Shown here: positions 21,725 to 33,134 of the stretch, in pieces
Position numbering within the stretch: position 1 is the stretch's first letter
How the letters are laid out: every line of letters starts with the position of its first letter
NCBI GenBank assembly: GCA_030374805.1
Contig: JARGSG010000023.1
Location: forward strand, 124,001 to 188,000
Reading direction: 5' to 3'
From: Gracilaria gracilis
Taxonomy: Eukaryota; Rhodophyta; Florideophyceae; Gracilariales; Gracilariaceae
Length of the DNA stretch: 64,000 nucleotides
Made by a program: the position numbers and the translations under genes
Notes under the pieces: model-generated
What the model saw: only the letters and a program-made list of their open reading frames with translations
Databases searched by the model: none
What the model was told of the DNA's origin: nothing

Positions 21725-22337
21725 TTGACGCTGTGCGAAGGAGAATTTGATACAATTAGTTCTACGTCTACTGTTGATTTTCTACCAGAGGAATGGGTGC
21801 GACGGGTGTTTGTTGCGTACATGGATCAAATGCAAACCGGCAGTGAAAACGAGGTTTTACAGCACCTTCAGTACATAGCCAAGTACTCCGGCTTTAAACT
21901 CTTTATAAGAGATATGAAATACGCCGTTGATCAAGAGGGCCGAAAGGTATTGCTACGCGGATATTTGAAGTGTTCAATTAGATGCAAGGACCGCCTTTAA
22001 GTGTCCCTACAGTTTTAAGGGCAGAAGAGTTCGAGTATCAAAGGAAGGAACTCCCATCTTTGCCTTCTCACCGGATTTTTCAAAGGCGCACCATAATCAT
22101 TCCCCCACTCCGCCTGCGCGGCTCTGTACCATTTGTCCTACGGCCGTGGTTGAAGCTCTCCATATCTGCAATAACCTTCATGTACAGTATGATGTTGTCA
22201 TAAAGTTGGTGGAGGATAAATATGGTGTCAAAATCGACCGGGAGCTATTTCGCAAGCGACGAGTCTATATTAACACGATTGTCGATACCCGAAGGATGAA
22301 GAGAGTCTGTGTCTCTATCAGAATCTCATTAACATGA
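21725..22337 (+). pseudogene. Mutator-like transposase N-terminal DNA-binding region
   Basis: Two readings in shifted frames (21725-22000, then from about 21995). The first has YIAKYSGFKLFIRDMKYAV and ends LRGYLKCSIRCKD. The second continues with a Cys, GTPIFAFSPDFSKAHHNHS, and a helical segment. The C...C...HNH pattern is that of the FAR1/WRKY-GCM1 zinc domain at the N-terminus of MULE transposases. No ATG opens the frame. It probably belongs with 23313-24947. Confidence 0.6.
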
Positions 22338-23312
22338 AATCAGATATCCCGAACCATAAGTTTTTTTGCCGTACAGACATCGGGAGTGGCCTACAAGGTG
22401 TGGCGTAGTGCCTGCAAGACTGGTCTACTGACTACGAGCGATTCGGCATCATCCCCGGTGTGTCAACGGACTCAGTCCGTGTGACGCTTTGGGCGTTGGA
22501 GAAGCTCAAGAGGTCACCGGCTGGCGAAGCAAAACGCTTCTCGGCGGTGAAACGGTAGGGGCACCTTCTTTTTTGCCTTTAAATGGCAAAAATGATGCGA
22601 TAGAGAAGTAGGTGTTCTCAAAGCAGCAATTAGGCATTGCGGGGAGCAGTGTGAGCTGTTAGGGAAGAGGAGGGGTACGTATCAGGGGGTTTAATATAGC
22701 GAACGATTGGTGGAACGGAATGGTGTAGGAGGCCGCACGTGATGTGGAGGTGTAGCAATAGTGACAGATTAAATGGATGATATGGAGTGTGTTCAATAGA
22801 TATGGTAAATGCCTATAGAGAGTTCCTATTTCAAGGGTTTGTATTCTTCTAATCGTATTTCGTAAGCAGCTATCTATGTATATATATCTCTATTTTCCGC
22901 CCTAGTTCTAAACAAGTGACAATTACACACTTACATTGGGTTCGGAAACTAGCATGAACGGAAGTAACATGTTAGTTTGTCTTCCGTCCAAACTAGCAAT
23001 GATGGAAATAACCGTGAATGATTCTTTCCACACAAACTAGCAAAAGTAAAAATGTGGAAATATTTTCGGAAATTAAGCACATCCAAGTTTGTATAAATTC
23101 ACCGGTTTTTCGATCATTTTAATTCGGTCAATTTTGACACCAAAACTAGCATTCCAATAACACCGACGCTGCAAGTCGATTCGAACCGATTCAATTTACC
23201 CCTGTTTAGTATAAATGGGAGGGATAACGGTGGGAATAGGACGACCTATTTCATCGGATAATTAGCAAACGAGACCGAGGAGAGCTTCACGTGGATCCCA
23301 CAACACTTCAAA
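22338..23312. other. AT-rich interruption of the Mutator-like element
   Basis: About 1 kb between the transposase N-terminus and its catalytic core, with no clear coding potential beyond 22560. The nonamer AAACTAGCA occurs four times between about 22946 and 23150. It may be an insertion or decayed transposase sequence. Confidence 0.4.
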
Positions 23313-24947
23313 GTGTGTGTTCACGTTTCGCCGTCATGCTTTGCCATTGACCAATGCGTTCCGCTCACAGGGGCCATAAGAGCAGTGTTTCCATGCTCTG
23401 CAGTGTTCTTGGAGGACTGGCATCTAAACCAGAAGCAAACCGAAAACACTCAGAGATGGTGTAACTCTATCGGCAGGGCCGCTGCGGGAGAAGTCATGGG
23501 GCAGGACCTGCACGAGCTACGTAGAAGCACAATCGTCGAGCCATTCGAGGAAAGAAGGACGAAATTGGAATAGGAGTACTTCTCCCCCTCCCACCCACCA
23601 CTGCGATGGTACAAGTTCCTCTACCGCGATAACCCCTCGTTCCTCATCCGATGCTATGAGGACCTACAGGGGTCTTACCGCTTTATCTTCCAGGGTAGTG
23701 GGTACAGTGAGTCCTCCAACGCAGGTTATCGTCGCAATATACTGAATAAGGACGTCCCGTTTTCTGAATTACCTCTCGTTATGGCTCACTACACCAAGAG
23801 AATGAAGGTCAAACGACGAAACAACGCAACAATGGGGGATAGAGCACTACGTATTCGGCTCGCGACGTGCGGAATCCGGCTCTAAATTAATAGCTCCACC
23901 CGTCTGGTACAATCAGTTACGAGTTACAGTATCAAACACTTCATAGAGCGAAGCGTTCGATTCTCTGCCTATTTTAGAGTGACGGATGCTGTTGTGCTTC
24001 CCACTCATGACGCTGCATTTTATTACGATATCGATACAGAGGTTCTGGAGCTCATATCCAAGCAGCCTCTAGTCGTTCTCATCCTCACCATGTACATTAC
24101 CACAATTCCAAATGGCGGTACGTCTAATGCCCAAGACCACCAGACCAACACGTACAACGTCTATCTGCACAGACGCGAAGGATCCTCCGAAAAAAGAAGT
24201 GGCAGGTGTAGCTGCCGATACGCAACGGCGTTCAGCTTCCCATGCTGCCATTTTACCGGCATCTGCGTCGTGTACGATGATGTTCGAGACCGACGGCCCC
24301 ACATTGTAAGTGCTCTTTCCCCTCAGTTTCGAATAGGAGACGTCTGGCACTTTTATTGGGGCCGTAAAGATGACACCTGGACCTTAAAGGATATACTGAT
24401 CATGCGGAAAAAACAAGGAGCACCATTCGGAGACTTCTATCTTCTTCAACGAGAGAAGAGTTCCGTAAACGCAACATGCGAACCTGCTGTCCCTCCCACG
24501 AATCCTTCACAGCGGACAATCGATGATCAATTGAACCATCTCAAGCAGCAGTAACGAGCGCAGATGGGATCCCAAGCATCGTACTCGAACGAGAAAGCTC
24601 TGTTCGACCAAATGCATAGACTTGCAGAGAGCTATGGCAATGTAGGACTTGAAAGCCTTATCCAGTATCTTCATCAAGGCGTCCAAGAACTCAGTAATGG
24701 CCGATATCCCTCCAGACCTCACACCGCGCTCCCTGCTCTTTTTCGAGTATCAGATCTACTCACCGACGCGGAGGAAGCTCACCCTGTGGAAATACTTAAT
24801 CTCAATGCAGGTCTCGGGGCACGTGCAGGTAAGAAAAAGAAATCTTTTTTGAGATGGAATCGAAGAGGCAGCGAGTTCATCATAATGCCGAGAAAATCAT
24901 GCAAAACCTTACATATTCTCTTCCGCAGCCCTCAAATACTCCAATAA
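23313..24947 (+). pseudogene. Mutator-like transposase, catalytic core to C-terminus with SWIM finger
   Basis: One frame from 23313 to 24947, interrupted by stops near 23571, 23882 and 24552. The start matches the second half of the MULE DDE core: AIDQCVPLTGAIRAVFP, then a W-H pair (EDWHLNQ). Further on, a SWIM zinc finger C-x-C-x(n)-C-x-H is seen in CSCRYATAFSFPCCHF (about 24208-24255). After the TAA at 24552 the frame continues with a helical segment and a Lys-rich patch (AGKKKKSFLRWNRR). The first catalytic Asp lies in the missing region upstream. Confidence 0.7.
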
Positions 24948-25104
24948 GCACTCCAAGCCAGGCAGTCGCCAGAGCCGTATCTGCCGGTAATCACTCAGAC
25001 AAGCATTACGAGGCATGCAATGGAGTACATTGGAAAGAATGTTAGTAGTCCCGAGTAACGTAGACACTTGTAATGAATACCTGTGCGAAAACCTACCTTA
25101 GAGC

Positions 25105-26215
25105 GGCAGCGCCAAACGATATCCATGAGCGTCAGGTGCAGCAGCGACCAGCGGCCTCCACAAGTGGCAGCGACGACTGGGAACGACCAGTGGCGGAGAC
25201 CAACGGTAGCGATGAGCGGCAGCGACGAGCCGCAGCGATGATTGGGATTGACCTGCACATCGACAAGCGGGGGTGCCAAGCTCTAGCGACTACCAGGAGC
25301 GAGCAGCGACAGAGAACGGCTGCTTGCCCCAGCGGTAACAAGTAGCAGGAGTGACGAACGCGAGCGGGTAGCGCCAGCAATAGCGCGGGAGACCCGTAGC
25401 AGAGAAAAGAGGTAGAATCAAATGTCAGAGACCAGCGATACCAACTAGCCGCAGCGACCAGCGGCAGTCACATGTGGAAGGCATGGCAGCAAAGAACGAC
25501 AGGCACCGCAAGAAAGAGCGACGGCCACGAGCGGCAATCACGCTATCCATGAGCAGCAGGTATCGTAGCCATAAGCGGTAGGGATGAGCGAAAGCCACGA
25601 GTGGCAGGCGCGGTAGCCACAATCACAGCGATGACCGGCATCGATGCCCAAGAGCAACTCGTGGAGTCAAGGAGTGGCGATGGGGAGCGGCGGAAACGAG
25701 CGGCGTTGATGAGCGGCGGCGGCAAGCGATGTTCATAAGCGCCAGTGACGAACAGTGGCAATGAGTGGCGGCGGTTGGCGGCAGGGACGAATGCTAGGCG
25801 GGGCTGGCGTGAGCGGCAGGGATGAGTGGATGAGTGGCGGCAGTTGGCTGCAGGGATGAATGCTAGGCGTGGCCGGCATTAGAGGCAGGGATGAGTGGGC
25901 GGGGTTGGTGAAAGGAGCAGAGCGGGTTTAATCGTGGAACTTTTGAGAGAGGAGAGTGCGCGCTTTCCTCGAATGAGTTGACGTCACTCGTCAATAGCTC
26001 CAAAGGGTGACGGGGGAGGATGCTGACGAATAAGAAGCTCCAAAACGGAGGGAACTGTGACTTGGCCAGTTGGAACTGGAGGTAGAGGGTCTGAGGAGCG
26101 CGGTGGAAGAAGTAAAGGATCCTGAGCCTTTTGTTTCATACAGGTGGAGGATCTGGGGGCAAAAATCTACAATCCTCACAGTGCGTAGGTTTGCCGGGAT
26201 CCTATAATACCTAAT
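25105..26215 (-). repeat. R1 repeat, right copy (inverted, uninterrupted)
   Basis: The reverse complement aligns with 675-807 plus 12005-12945. Its GCGGCAGCG-type array (25105-25900) mirrors the CGCTGCCGCT array on the left. At 26080-26084 it carries AGGTA (TACCT inverted) once, uninterrupted, which is the unoccupied counterpart of element A's target. Confidence 0.75.
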
Positions 26216-26399
26216 AAATACTCAAGTTTATGTAAAGATGTTGAGAAATAGTTGTTCCAGGACCACAAAAAACCAAACGAGTTGTTCCGCTGTATTGAGG
26301 CGATTAATAAACATGTCAATGCTTCAACTACGGGAGAAGTAATGGAAAAATCTCATAATTAAAATATAATCCTTAACCACCGTTTCGTACGATTAACGT
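26216..26399. other. Short AT-rich spacer
   Basis: No features recognised. Confidence 0.4.
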
Positions 26400-27169
26400 T
26401 GTGGTACAACGCCCTCTGGGAGGTAGTTACCAATACTTGGTCATATTCCGACCAGTTGGTCAACCTCTCCGAGTGAAGGCATATGAATAGTAATGGCCAC
26501 TATTGTGGGAAGGACACATGGATTATGGATGAGCCTGGAGGTTGGCCACGTAAACGTGGAAGAGTCGCCACGACGCGAGGGTAATTGCCACTGCGCGTGG
26601 GCGTATTTAATTAGTTTATTTAATTATGGTTGGCAGAGCTAGACTAATTAGAGCGCCGGTGACCATCGCCACTGGGCGCAGTAAAGCTCCCTCAACCAAG
26701 GTTGGCTGTAGATTCTTTCGCCTCCTGCGGTCATTGACTTCTTCAAGGAGAGAGTCTCCGTTGCCTACGAATAGTCTATGCTTCCTACTTCATTTAAAGA
26801 AACTCAACTGTGGGAGTGTTTTAACGCTGTTTGTCGCGTTCGACCCCGTACAGGGATATCCCCGGTGTGTACCGTACCTTTTGCCCATTTGCCCCTTTTT
26901 CTCCTCTCCATTCCCGCTCTCGCAGACTCCCCTTTCCTTCTCCCAACTACCGTGGACTCGTGCCTCTTGCGAAGATACCTCAACCCGCACACGTGGTGCT
27001 CAACCGATTCTTTGTTCAACTCCCTACGCTGCGTCGTGACGGCTTGGACTCGGCTTACACTGGACTTCGTCTTGCCTTGCTAGAGAGGCTCTGTCTGCTG
27101 ACTGCCCTACAAGGGAGGAAGATCTCCGACGTCTTTGTGGTGTCTTTCCGCTTCTGGCGTTGCACTACA
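26400..27169 (+). repeat. LTR related to element B, plus orientation, without its element body
   Basis: 770 bp. It starts TGTGGTACAACGCCCTCTG and ends GGCGTTGCACTACA, matching the reverse complement of the element B LTR end to end but clearly diverged. The next bases (GAGGACATAGG) are not the TGGTRTCCCGA primer site. Upstream there is no polypurine tract, and the 5-bp flanks (AACGT and GAGGA) differ. It is a solo or recombinant LTR abutting element C. Confidence 0.75.
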
Positions 27170-27231
27170 GAGGACATAGGATGGTTCGCCACAACGGCTT
27201 TAAACCGGCTCGGATCTGGCAGAGAAACATA

Positions 27232-27792
27232 TTATGGATCCGGTAGAAGTTTATTTTGAGTTCTGGGCCAGGAGATGAGGCAACCGTCCTGGGAAGATTT
27301 GGTGACCGAAAAGAGATCGTAGCAATCTAAGCTCGTTATGCAGATGCGGTTAGCTGTTCGCGAGATGGTTCTCACGGAATGCATGTTCTGAGCAATCGGA
27401 GCCGCAATTGTGGGTGGAACATCCATCTTCGCGCGGATGTACGTTGCCATCGGAACGGAAGCCTTCTACTCAGGTGAGAGTGATTCGTACTTGGAAGTGA
27501 ATTGTGCTCATTCACGCATGCTTAAGACACACTGCAGAGAAGTATGCTCTCGCGTATAGCAGAAGTGACCGGCCAATTCAACGATGGCACTGGCGTTCCG
27601 AGTATTCGAGAATCGCACCGCTGGGAGGGGAGCTTGCCAGCCAGGCCATGAGGCACGAACTCCACCGTTCTCATATGAGAGTCGAGGCGATCGCACTCGG
27701 TTCGATTCGGCATGAAGCATTGTATCGTCCGGAGCCGTCTGAAACGAAGACTCCGTGGTTGAGAGAAGCTCCATTGTCGGGATGGCAAGCAC
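27232..27792 (-). pseudogene. gag: Element C Gag C-terminal fragments
   Basis: 27792-27508 matches the nucleocapsid end of element B Gag (FCYTREHTSLQC versus LCYTHGHTLPQC). In both, the first Cys of the CCHC knuckle is absent while C-x4-H-x4-C remains. 27450-27232 begins MATYIRAKMD, equivalent to MTSYLRAKMD in B, the start of the Gag tail. Several stops and shifts. Confidence 0.7.
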
Positions 27793-27880
27793 GTCGCTAC
27801 GGGCAATTGAACCTGATCATACTCCGTATTGGGGTGTTCTTCAGCCAGCATTGACGCAGACAGGGTTCTCGGTTCCAACA

Positions 27881-28171
27881 TTAACGCTTTAGCGGACTTA
27901 AATAGGCTACCTGGGAGTCATGCGCGTAGCGCATCGTCTTCGGGGCGTGCATACGGCACCAGTCCCAAGTACGTGATCTTACGTTTTCTTCACGACGACC
28001 GGCTACTGGGGTCTGTTTAGCTGGGACTAGTCCATCAACAGACATGATAAAACCCTCTTGATTGGAATAAACATTGCCACATCGGTGGATGGCCTTGTTC
28101 AGGCGCAGCGAGTAAGCGGTTTCCGTTTCGCCGGGGGTTGTTTGGTGTCTCGCAGAGCGAGGATTGACCAC
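27881..28171 (-). pseudogene. gag: Element C Gag capsid fragment
   Basis: Contains GETETAYSLRLNKAIHRCGN, directly comparable to GETETDFSVGLNKTFHRCGN in element B. The frame differs from the flanking Gag pieces, so at least two indels break this copy. Confidence 0.7.
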
Positions 28172-28209
28172 TGGATAGCGGTTTCAGTGGCATAGGACCT
28201 CAGTAGGTA

Positions 28210-28644
28210 CTAATCTGCTTCAGGCCAGCAGGTTACCTCTTCTTCAGAGGCACTCGATGAAGATCTTAAAGATTTGTACTGATCTTCCGCGAGTCCGCGT
28301 TGCGAATAGGGCAGTGCGACAAACGCTTGTCCTTCATTCATCCCAAGGATGTCGGCTTCCGCTACAAAGTGTGGTAGAAAATCCAACAACAATATGGGAT
28401 CAGCACCTGTCAATAGTTGATTACGGAGCGAAAGCTGCATCGGCTTGATACAATCTTTGACCTCCCCTGTCTCTTGGGGAGTTCTGTCCAATAAGGAGTC
28501 CTCTAAACGGTAATAACGGTATGAAAACAGCTTTTCGTAGAGCAGATTAGTAGTCTTCAACTCTTTTAGTACAGAGTGCTTCCCTTCCTTCGAGCGGGCG
28601 CGTATCAAGCCTGGGATGGCTGATGACCGCTTTGAGCGGGACAA
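28210..28644 (-). pseudogene. gag: Element C Gag capsid N-terminal part
   Basis: About 144 codons. SYRYYRLEDSLLDRTP and the following helices, LRNQLLTGADPILLLDFLPH and EADILGMNEGQAFVALPYS, are collinear with element B 60734-60976. The N-terminal SKRSSAIPG stretch matches B as well. Confidence 0.75.
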
Positions 28645-28842
28645 ACGCTCACGAAAGGCTTCTTCTATCGACGAGTCGGACGAATCAAACCCGGTTGACT
28701 GGTGTGAAGAAAGAGAAGATGCTGAAGGATCAAGGTCAAAGTTCTCCCGGTTCCTGCGTGCTTTGGATCCACTGACCTTCTTGTCACGGTGTGAAATAGT
28801 AACCGGCTCATCCCTGCGATTGGCACCAACCAGGACAGTTTG

Positions 28843-29265
28843 TTATATCATTTCGGAACGGACGCGGAGGCGAGTACACGTCTCAACCACGTCCTCCACG
28901 AAATTAGTGGGTCCTCCAAAAGCGTCCAAGAGGGAGTTGACATCACCACTCAATACGCGGTGATCCTTAGAAAAGTCCTGCAAAGCAGTGTCATCCACCT
29001 TCTTTCGAAGTAGCGACAACTCCTTAGCAAGGGTAGCGTGGACAGCCCGCACAGAGTAGTGCTGCTCTGCCACAGTTGAACTGGGAATTCTGTTAGTAGC
29101 CATTCTCGAACGTGGCCCTTGTCTGGGAGGGCCAGTGGGAACCGTTCTACCAGTAAAAAGAGCGGGTCCAGCAACGGCAGAAGACGGTCCATCACCTCGA
29201 TGAGGATTAATTAACGACATGGGCAAAAGTCGGGTAGTCGTCAGTACAGCTTCAGCAGCCGGCAT
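28843..29265 (-). pseudogene. gag: Element C Gag N-terminal region
   Basis: About 140 codons with a Pro/Gly/Arg-rich start and a coiled-coil-like helix (VHATLAKELSLLRKKVDD). The region around LSGDVNSLLDAFGGPTNFVE is comparable to LRSDVNKMLECFGQPTAFVE in element B. Confidence 0.7.
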
Positions 29266-29527
29266 CCCTAGTACGAGATCGTGAAAGCGTAGGGATCCGC
29301 TACGGGAGTGGCGGGATCACCCTTCCAGTCTGACTGCATGTCTTTGTACGATTTGACAACGTCATGATCAAAACAACAGTACAACGGGACCAATTAACAG
29401 CCAATGAGCTGGAACTTCTAGTAAACTTCCAAATGGAGACAATGACCAAATAGCTAACCTCGAAACGAGTGAATTCGCGAGTGAATCTTCTGACAAAAAC
29501 TAGTCAATTGTAAGTCGGGACACCACT

Positions 29528-30557
29528 TGTGGAGCAACGCATTTGGCGGGAAAAGCGCGAGCACACCAAAACGTTTGGAATCTTGCCCTTGATAAAGCAG
29601 CACAGCGAACGGAGCACTCCGGGAAAGACCAGCTAAGCCCGGTGTAAATCCGGAGTCAAACCGTCGCGACAAGCGTCGAATTGTTGATGCTACGCAGTAG
29701 TCAGTAGAGATCGACGTTTTCACACGGTCACGAGATGAGTCCTTCAAAGAGACCAGTACAGCAACGACCAAGTCTCGGAAACGGGCCACTGAGAACAGAG
29801 CAAAAAGGCGAACGAGAAAAGGAAGAAAGGGAACCCCCAGAGTGAGGAAAAGAGAGAGAAAGGAGAACAATCCCAATACAGGGGTGTGTGTAGGACAATA
29901 GGTCGGAACGAGACACACAAACAGTGGCTTTACTTTGAGGGCCACAAGGGTGGGTAACAATACGTGAACAATATGGTCGCCACTCCACTTGCAGGTGGAA
30001 AATCCGCAAAGACGTGATAGTTAAAACCAGAAGCCCTTGATTGGTGTAATGCATTGGCACCAGCCCATATTGGGTATGCATAGTAAGTAGATGTAGTAGT
30101 TAGTATGCACACGGTGCCCTTTAGGGTGTCCACGTGTAGTGCTTGCATATCATGTTGTGCCAGCCCTTAGGGACCCCCTTGTTAGGTAGACTGTTTGTTC
30201 TTTTTCAACACGTGGCTTCTGTTTCGGGGGTGCACTTAAGCACCTCCCGCTGGGCAGAGCTTACCGTGGTAAACCTCAAGCACACCCAAGCCGATTCTTT
30301 ATCGTCTAGTTTCCCATAGGGTCGTTCTGCCGCCGCTACCGGTGCTGCACGCCGGTCTCGTGCTCCGATATTATCGTCGCTGCACGCTCCTTTGTCCTCG
30401 CTTGGGTGCTGCGCAAAGTATCCCTATTTCTTGGGCATTGTTGATAGTCACTCGCGTGAGTGTACTTCAATTGCGAAGGGGAAATTTACTTAGGGGAGCG
30501 GGGCTCAACCCTCTAAGTACTGAGCTGGCGTACCACTGACAGTGGTTGCGCCGAGCA
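29528..30557 (-). repeat. Element C 5' LTR (outer edge tentative)
   Basis: Begins TGTGGAGCAACGC three bases outside the primer site, comparable to TGTAGTGCAACGCC in the B LTR. It shares the general order of U5 motifs with B, including GAGGAAA-type purine runs and a CAGGG...GGTCG..CGAGACA block. The outer end at CGAGCA (30557) is a guess from the expected TG...CA symmetry. No duplication could be tested because the other end is missing. Confidence 0.45.
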
Positions 30558-31295
30558 AAATAATCTATAAACACCAAAGTAAATACAGCAAGAGTGAATG
30601 CACTGCCTACGGAATATCCCTGCTACACGTGTGCTAGTCACACCCGCTAAGCGGCGCCTCGAGCCGTGCAATCCACGTGCACATCTGTGGAAGTTACCTC
30701 AGCGAGAAGAAAGGCTGATATCGGTGTAACTTATTTATGTCTACCACGCAAGATGCGGAAATTAAGTAAGTCCTTCAAATCACCCCCAAGAAGTGTGGTC
30801 CTTCAGTATCGTAGTGATATAATAGAGACCATATCTCCAGAAAAAAATGAAAATAGGCCGTGTGACGTGGCAAATTTTTTAAAAACTCTTATTGCATCGT
30901 TATATGGTTTTCAAAAAAAGGAGGTTCTTCTAAATTTAAGCGGTACCTTTCAAGGGTTTCCTAAACTTTAGATTTGAACTGTTCAGAAAAAGGTAGTTGG
31001 AGCTCTATAATAGGTTTTGCTATAAGAAAACTGCTTTATTAGCTCTACATTTGGTTGCAGCGTGTGTGAGAAAACGTTTTGTAATAGATTTTCTTTTATC
31101 TTAGACTGGAGTTCCATTGGAATTTGTATAGTATCTTGTTATTCTGCTTTGTTTTCTGCTTTGAATTGAATAATTCTCTTTTTTTATCCTCCTGCCTATA
31201 GCACATTTTCTTATCAATTGAGAAGTCAAAAACTTTTCTACATTTCCGTTTTATTAGACATCTATAATATTTACCAAACGTACTTTATTGCTTTT
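30558..31295. other. Spacer with one short unassigned reading frame
   Basis: A reading of about 101 codons at 30666-30971 (plus) has no recognisable motif and no supporting context. The remainder is AT-rich. The CTTTT at 31291-31295 is the left target duplication of element D. Confidence 0.35.
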
Positions 31296-31555
31296 TGTAG
31301 CCGTAAACGGCTCTGGGACGCCATTTACGGCTCTCCGCTGCTGGCGGTACCAAAAGAGGAATCAGGTTCCGCCTCCAACTACGCGCGCGTTCGTAGCAAC
31401 TGCGTAGGTAATATTGCGCAAGCAGCGCCCTAGACTAGTGTTGCTACCCTTTTCGTGCGCGCAGTAGTGGCATTTAAGCCACGTCCCGACGCCATCTCAG
31501 TAAAGAGCGGACATCGAACTTCATCATCAACGAACAACTCGCGTAGTTCGCTACA
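31296..31555 (+). repeat. Element D 5' LTR
   Basis: 260 bp, TGTAGCCG...GCTACA. It contains the inverted pair CCGTAAACGG / CCATTTACGG near its start. The primer site is not obvious; a TGG lies 9 bases inside. Confidence 0.9.
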
Positions 31556-31616
31556 GTGATCACTGGTTTCACTACTCTAGTTCAACGTTCAACATCTATT
31601 TCGTTCGATCACCAAA

Positions 31617-33011
31617 ATGTCCGACACTCAGTCGAACCCTGGCGAAAGTAGCCACACGGATGCCTCGCAACCGCAGGTCATGTACACAGAACCGAATTTC
31701 GTGTCAACCTCAATCAACCATCCACGTCTCGTTCACACAGAATCTGCTTCGATCAGGAAATTTTTAATCGCATACGACCAGTATCGAAAGAAAATCACAG
31801 CAAGAGCACTAAAGCTTGCTGTGGTAGACTCTACGACCACGGAACCCGTACGACCAGTCAATCTCACCTATTGTGCGGATCCAGAATGGATGCAGTCAAT
31901 CATCGATTTGAACCTTATTCCCGATCTCTCCGACGTCGACATCTTGACCGACGACATGCTTCGTAATTTATTGGAAGAAAGAGCGAAGACAAAGAAGATT
32001 GCAATCTTTCTGCCGTCTCTAAATTTGCTGGTGGAGAAAGAACTCAAAATGGATATGTCAGATCCTTCTGCACCGATGCGAATGGAAAATCTTTTTGCAT
32101 CTTATCTTTCTCTGCTAAGACGCAACAGCCTGAAATGGGTCACCACTTCCCGCCCAAAAATAGCCGTCAAACATGTCATTTCCGCTGTCCGACCAACATG
32201 GTTTCGCACTAAGTTGGAGGCAAACGTTGCTTTCTCCCACATGGAACTCAAATCCGATTTCCCAGCCTTCTTCCAGCATGCAATGAAGCTGTCACAATCA
32301 TTTGAAGATCTGGATAACGGCTCAACACCCCAGAACTTGCCATCACGCTCCCGCAAGGGAGATCAGAAAGGAGGCAGTTCGGAGTCCTACAAACACTCCA
32401 ACAATGCTGCTCGCTCAAGCAGCGACCCACGCAAGACCCGATCTCGGCGACCAGTACCACCATGCCCATACCCACCTTACAAGAAGAAAGGGCTGCGGCA
32501 TTGGGTCGATGACTGTCAGAGGTCTACAGATGAAGAAAAGCGTGAGATGAAGGCAGTCTTAGCGGCCCAAAAGGCCGCAGATGGGCCTGCCAAATCCACC
32601 CGCAGTCGGAAGAACAAGGGCGAAAGCAAAGGCACGGTCAACCGACTGCGACTACCGTCTACGTCAAACAAAAATTCGTCTGGTCTTATTACCGTCTCTG
32701 ACGGAAGGACTTGCCTTGATGGAACTGGTAGGTGTCATGATGGCAGCGACGACAGTATTGTGTCTCCAAGTCTCGCCGGAAAGGCTGCTCTGAAAGGTAT
32801 TGGCAAAATATCAGCCATCAAGCCAACGCACCTATCCGTAGCTCTGAAGTCTGGCTCGGAACCGCGGGGTTTTGCTTTTTCCCGATCGTGGACTGCTCCA
32901 CGCACCGTGTTGCACCTGTTCTCCGGCAGCCTGGCACTTGTCAACATAACGTTTCTAGTAGCAGACAACGACCTGGTCTGTGAGGAACTGCTAATCGGAC
33001 GGCCCGTTTAA
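31617..33011 (+). CDS. gag: Element D Gag-protease
   Basis: 464 codons from the ATG at 31617. The order is a helical Gag region, a Ser-rich basic stretch, a degenerate zinc motif (PCPYPPYKKKGLRHWVDDC), a Lys/Arg-rich linker, and a protease-like end with HDGSDDSIVSPSLA (D-G-S in place of DSG) and EELLIGRPV. A TAA at 33009-33011 ends it just after the protease. In relatives this reading continues into RT, so the stop may be a mutation. Confidence 0.75.
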   Translation: MSDTQSNPGESSHTDASQPQVMYTEPNFVSTSINHPRLVHTESASIRKFLIAYDQYRKKITARALKLAVVDSTTTEPVRPVNLTYCADPEWMQSIIDLNLIPDLSDVDILTDDMLRNLLEERAKTKKIAIFLPSLNLLVEKELKMDMSDPSAPMRMENLFASYLSLLRRNSLKWVTTSRPKIAVKHVISAVRPTWFRTKLEANVAFSHMELKSDFPAFFQHAMKLSQSFEDLDNGSTPQNLPSRSRKGDQKGGSSESYKHSNNAARSSSDPRKTRSRRPVPPCPYPPYKKKGLRHWVDDCQRSTDEEKREMKAVLAAQKAADGPAKSTRSRKNKGESKGTVNRLRLPSTSNKNSSGLITVSDGRTCLDGTGRCHDGSDDSIVSPSLAGKAALKGIGKISAIKPTHLSVALKSGSEPRGFAFSRSWTAPRTVLHLFSGSLALVNITFLVADNDLVCEELLIGRPV

Positions 33012-33134
33012 CGCCACCTTTGAGTCGACAGAGAGACACTCCTTGACAACAACCAGTTTGCACTGAATGGAGCCGATTGCTCAGAGGTCGGCAACCCGAC
33101 CATCAATTCGAACGACGGGTACGTCAGCCGTCTA

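Larger units (their letters stand above)
27173..30557 (-). mobile_element. Element C: truncated Ty3/gypsy element (Gag end plus LTR)
   Basis: Minus-strand Gag fragments homologous to element B Gag run from 29265 down to 27232. A TGGTGTCCCGA primer site (29525-29515) and an LTR lie at the right. Everything 3' of Gag is missing: the sequence stops at the unrelated LTR ending at 27169. The outer LTR edge is uncertain. Confidence 0.75.
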
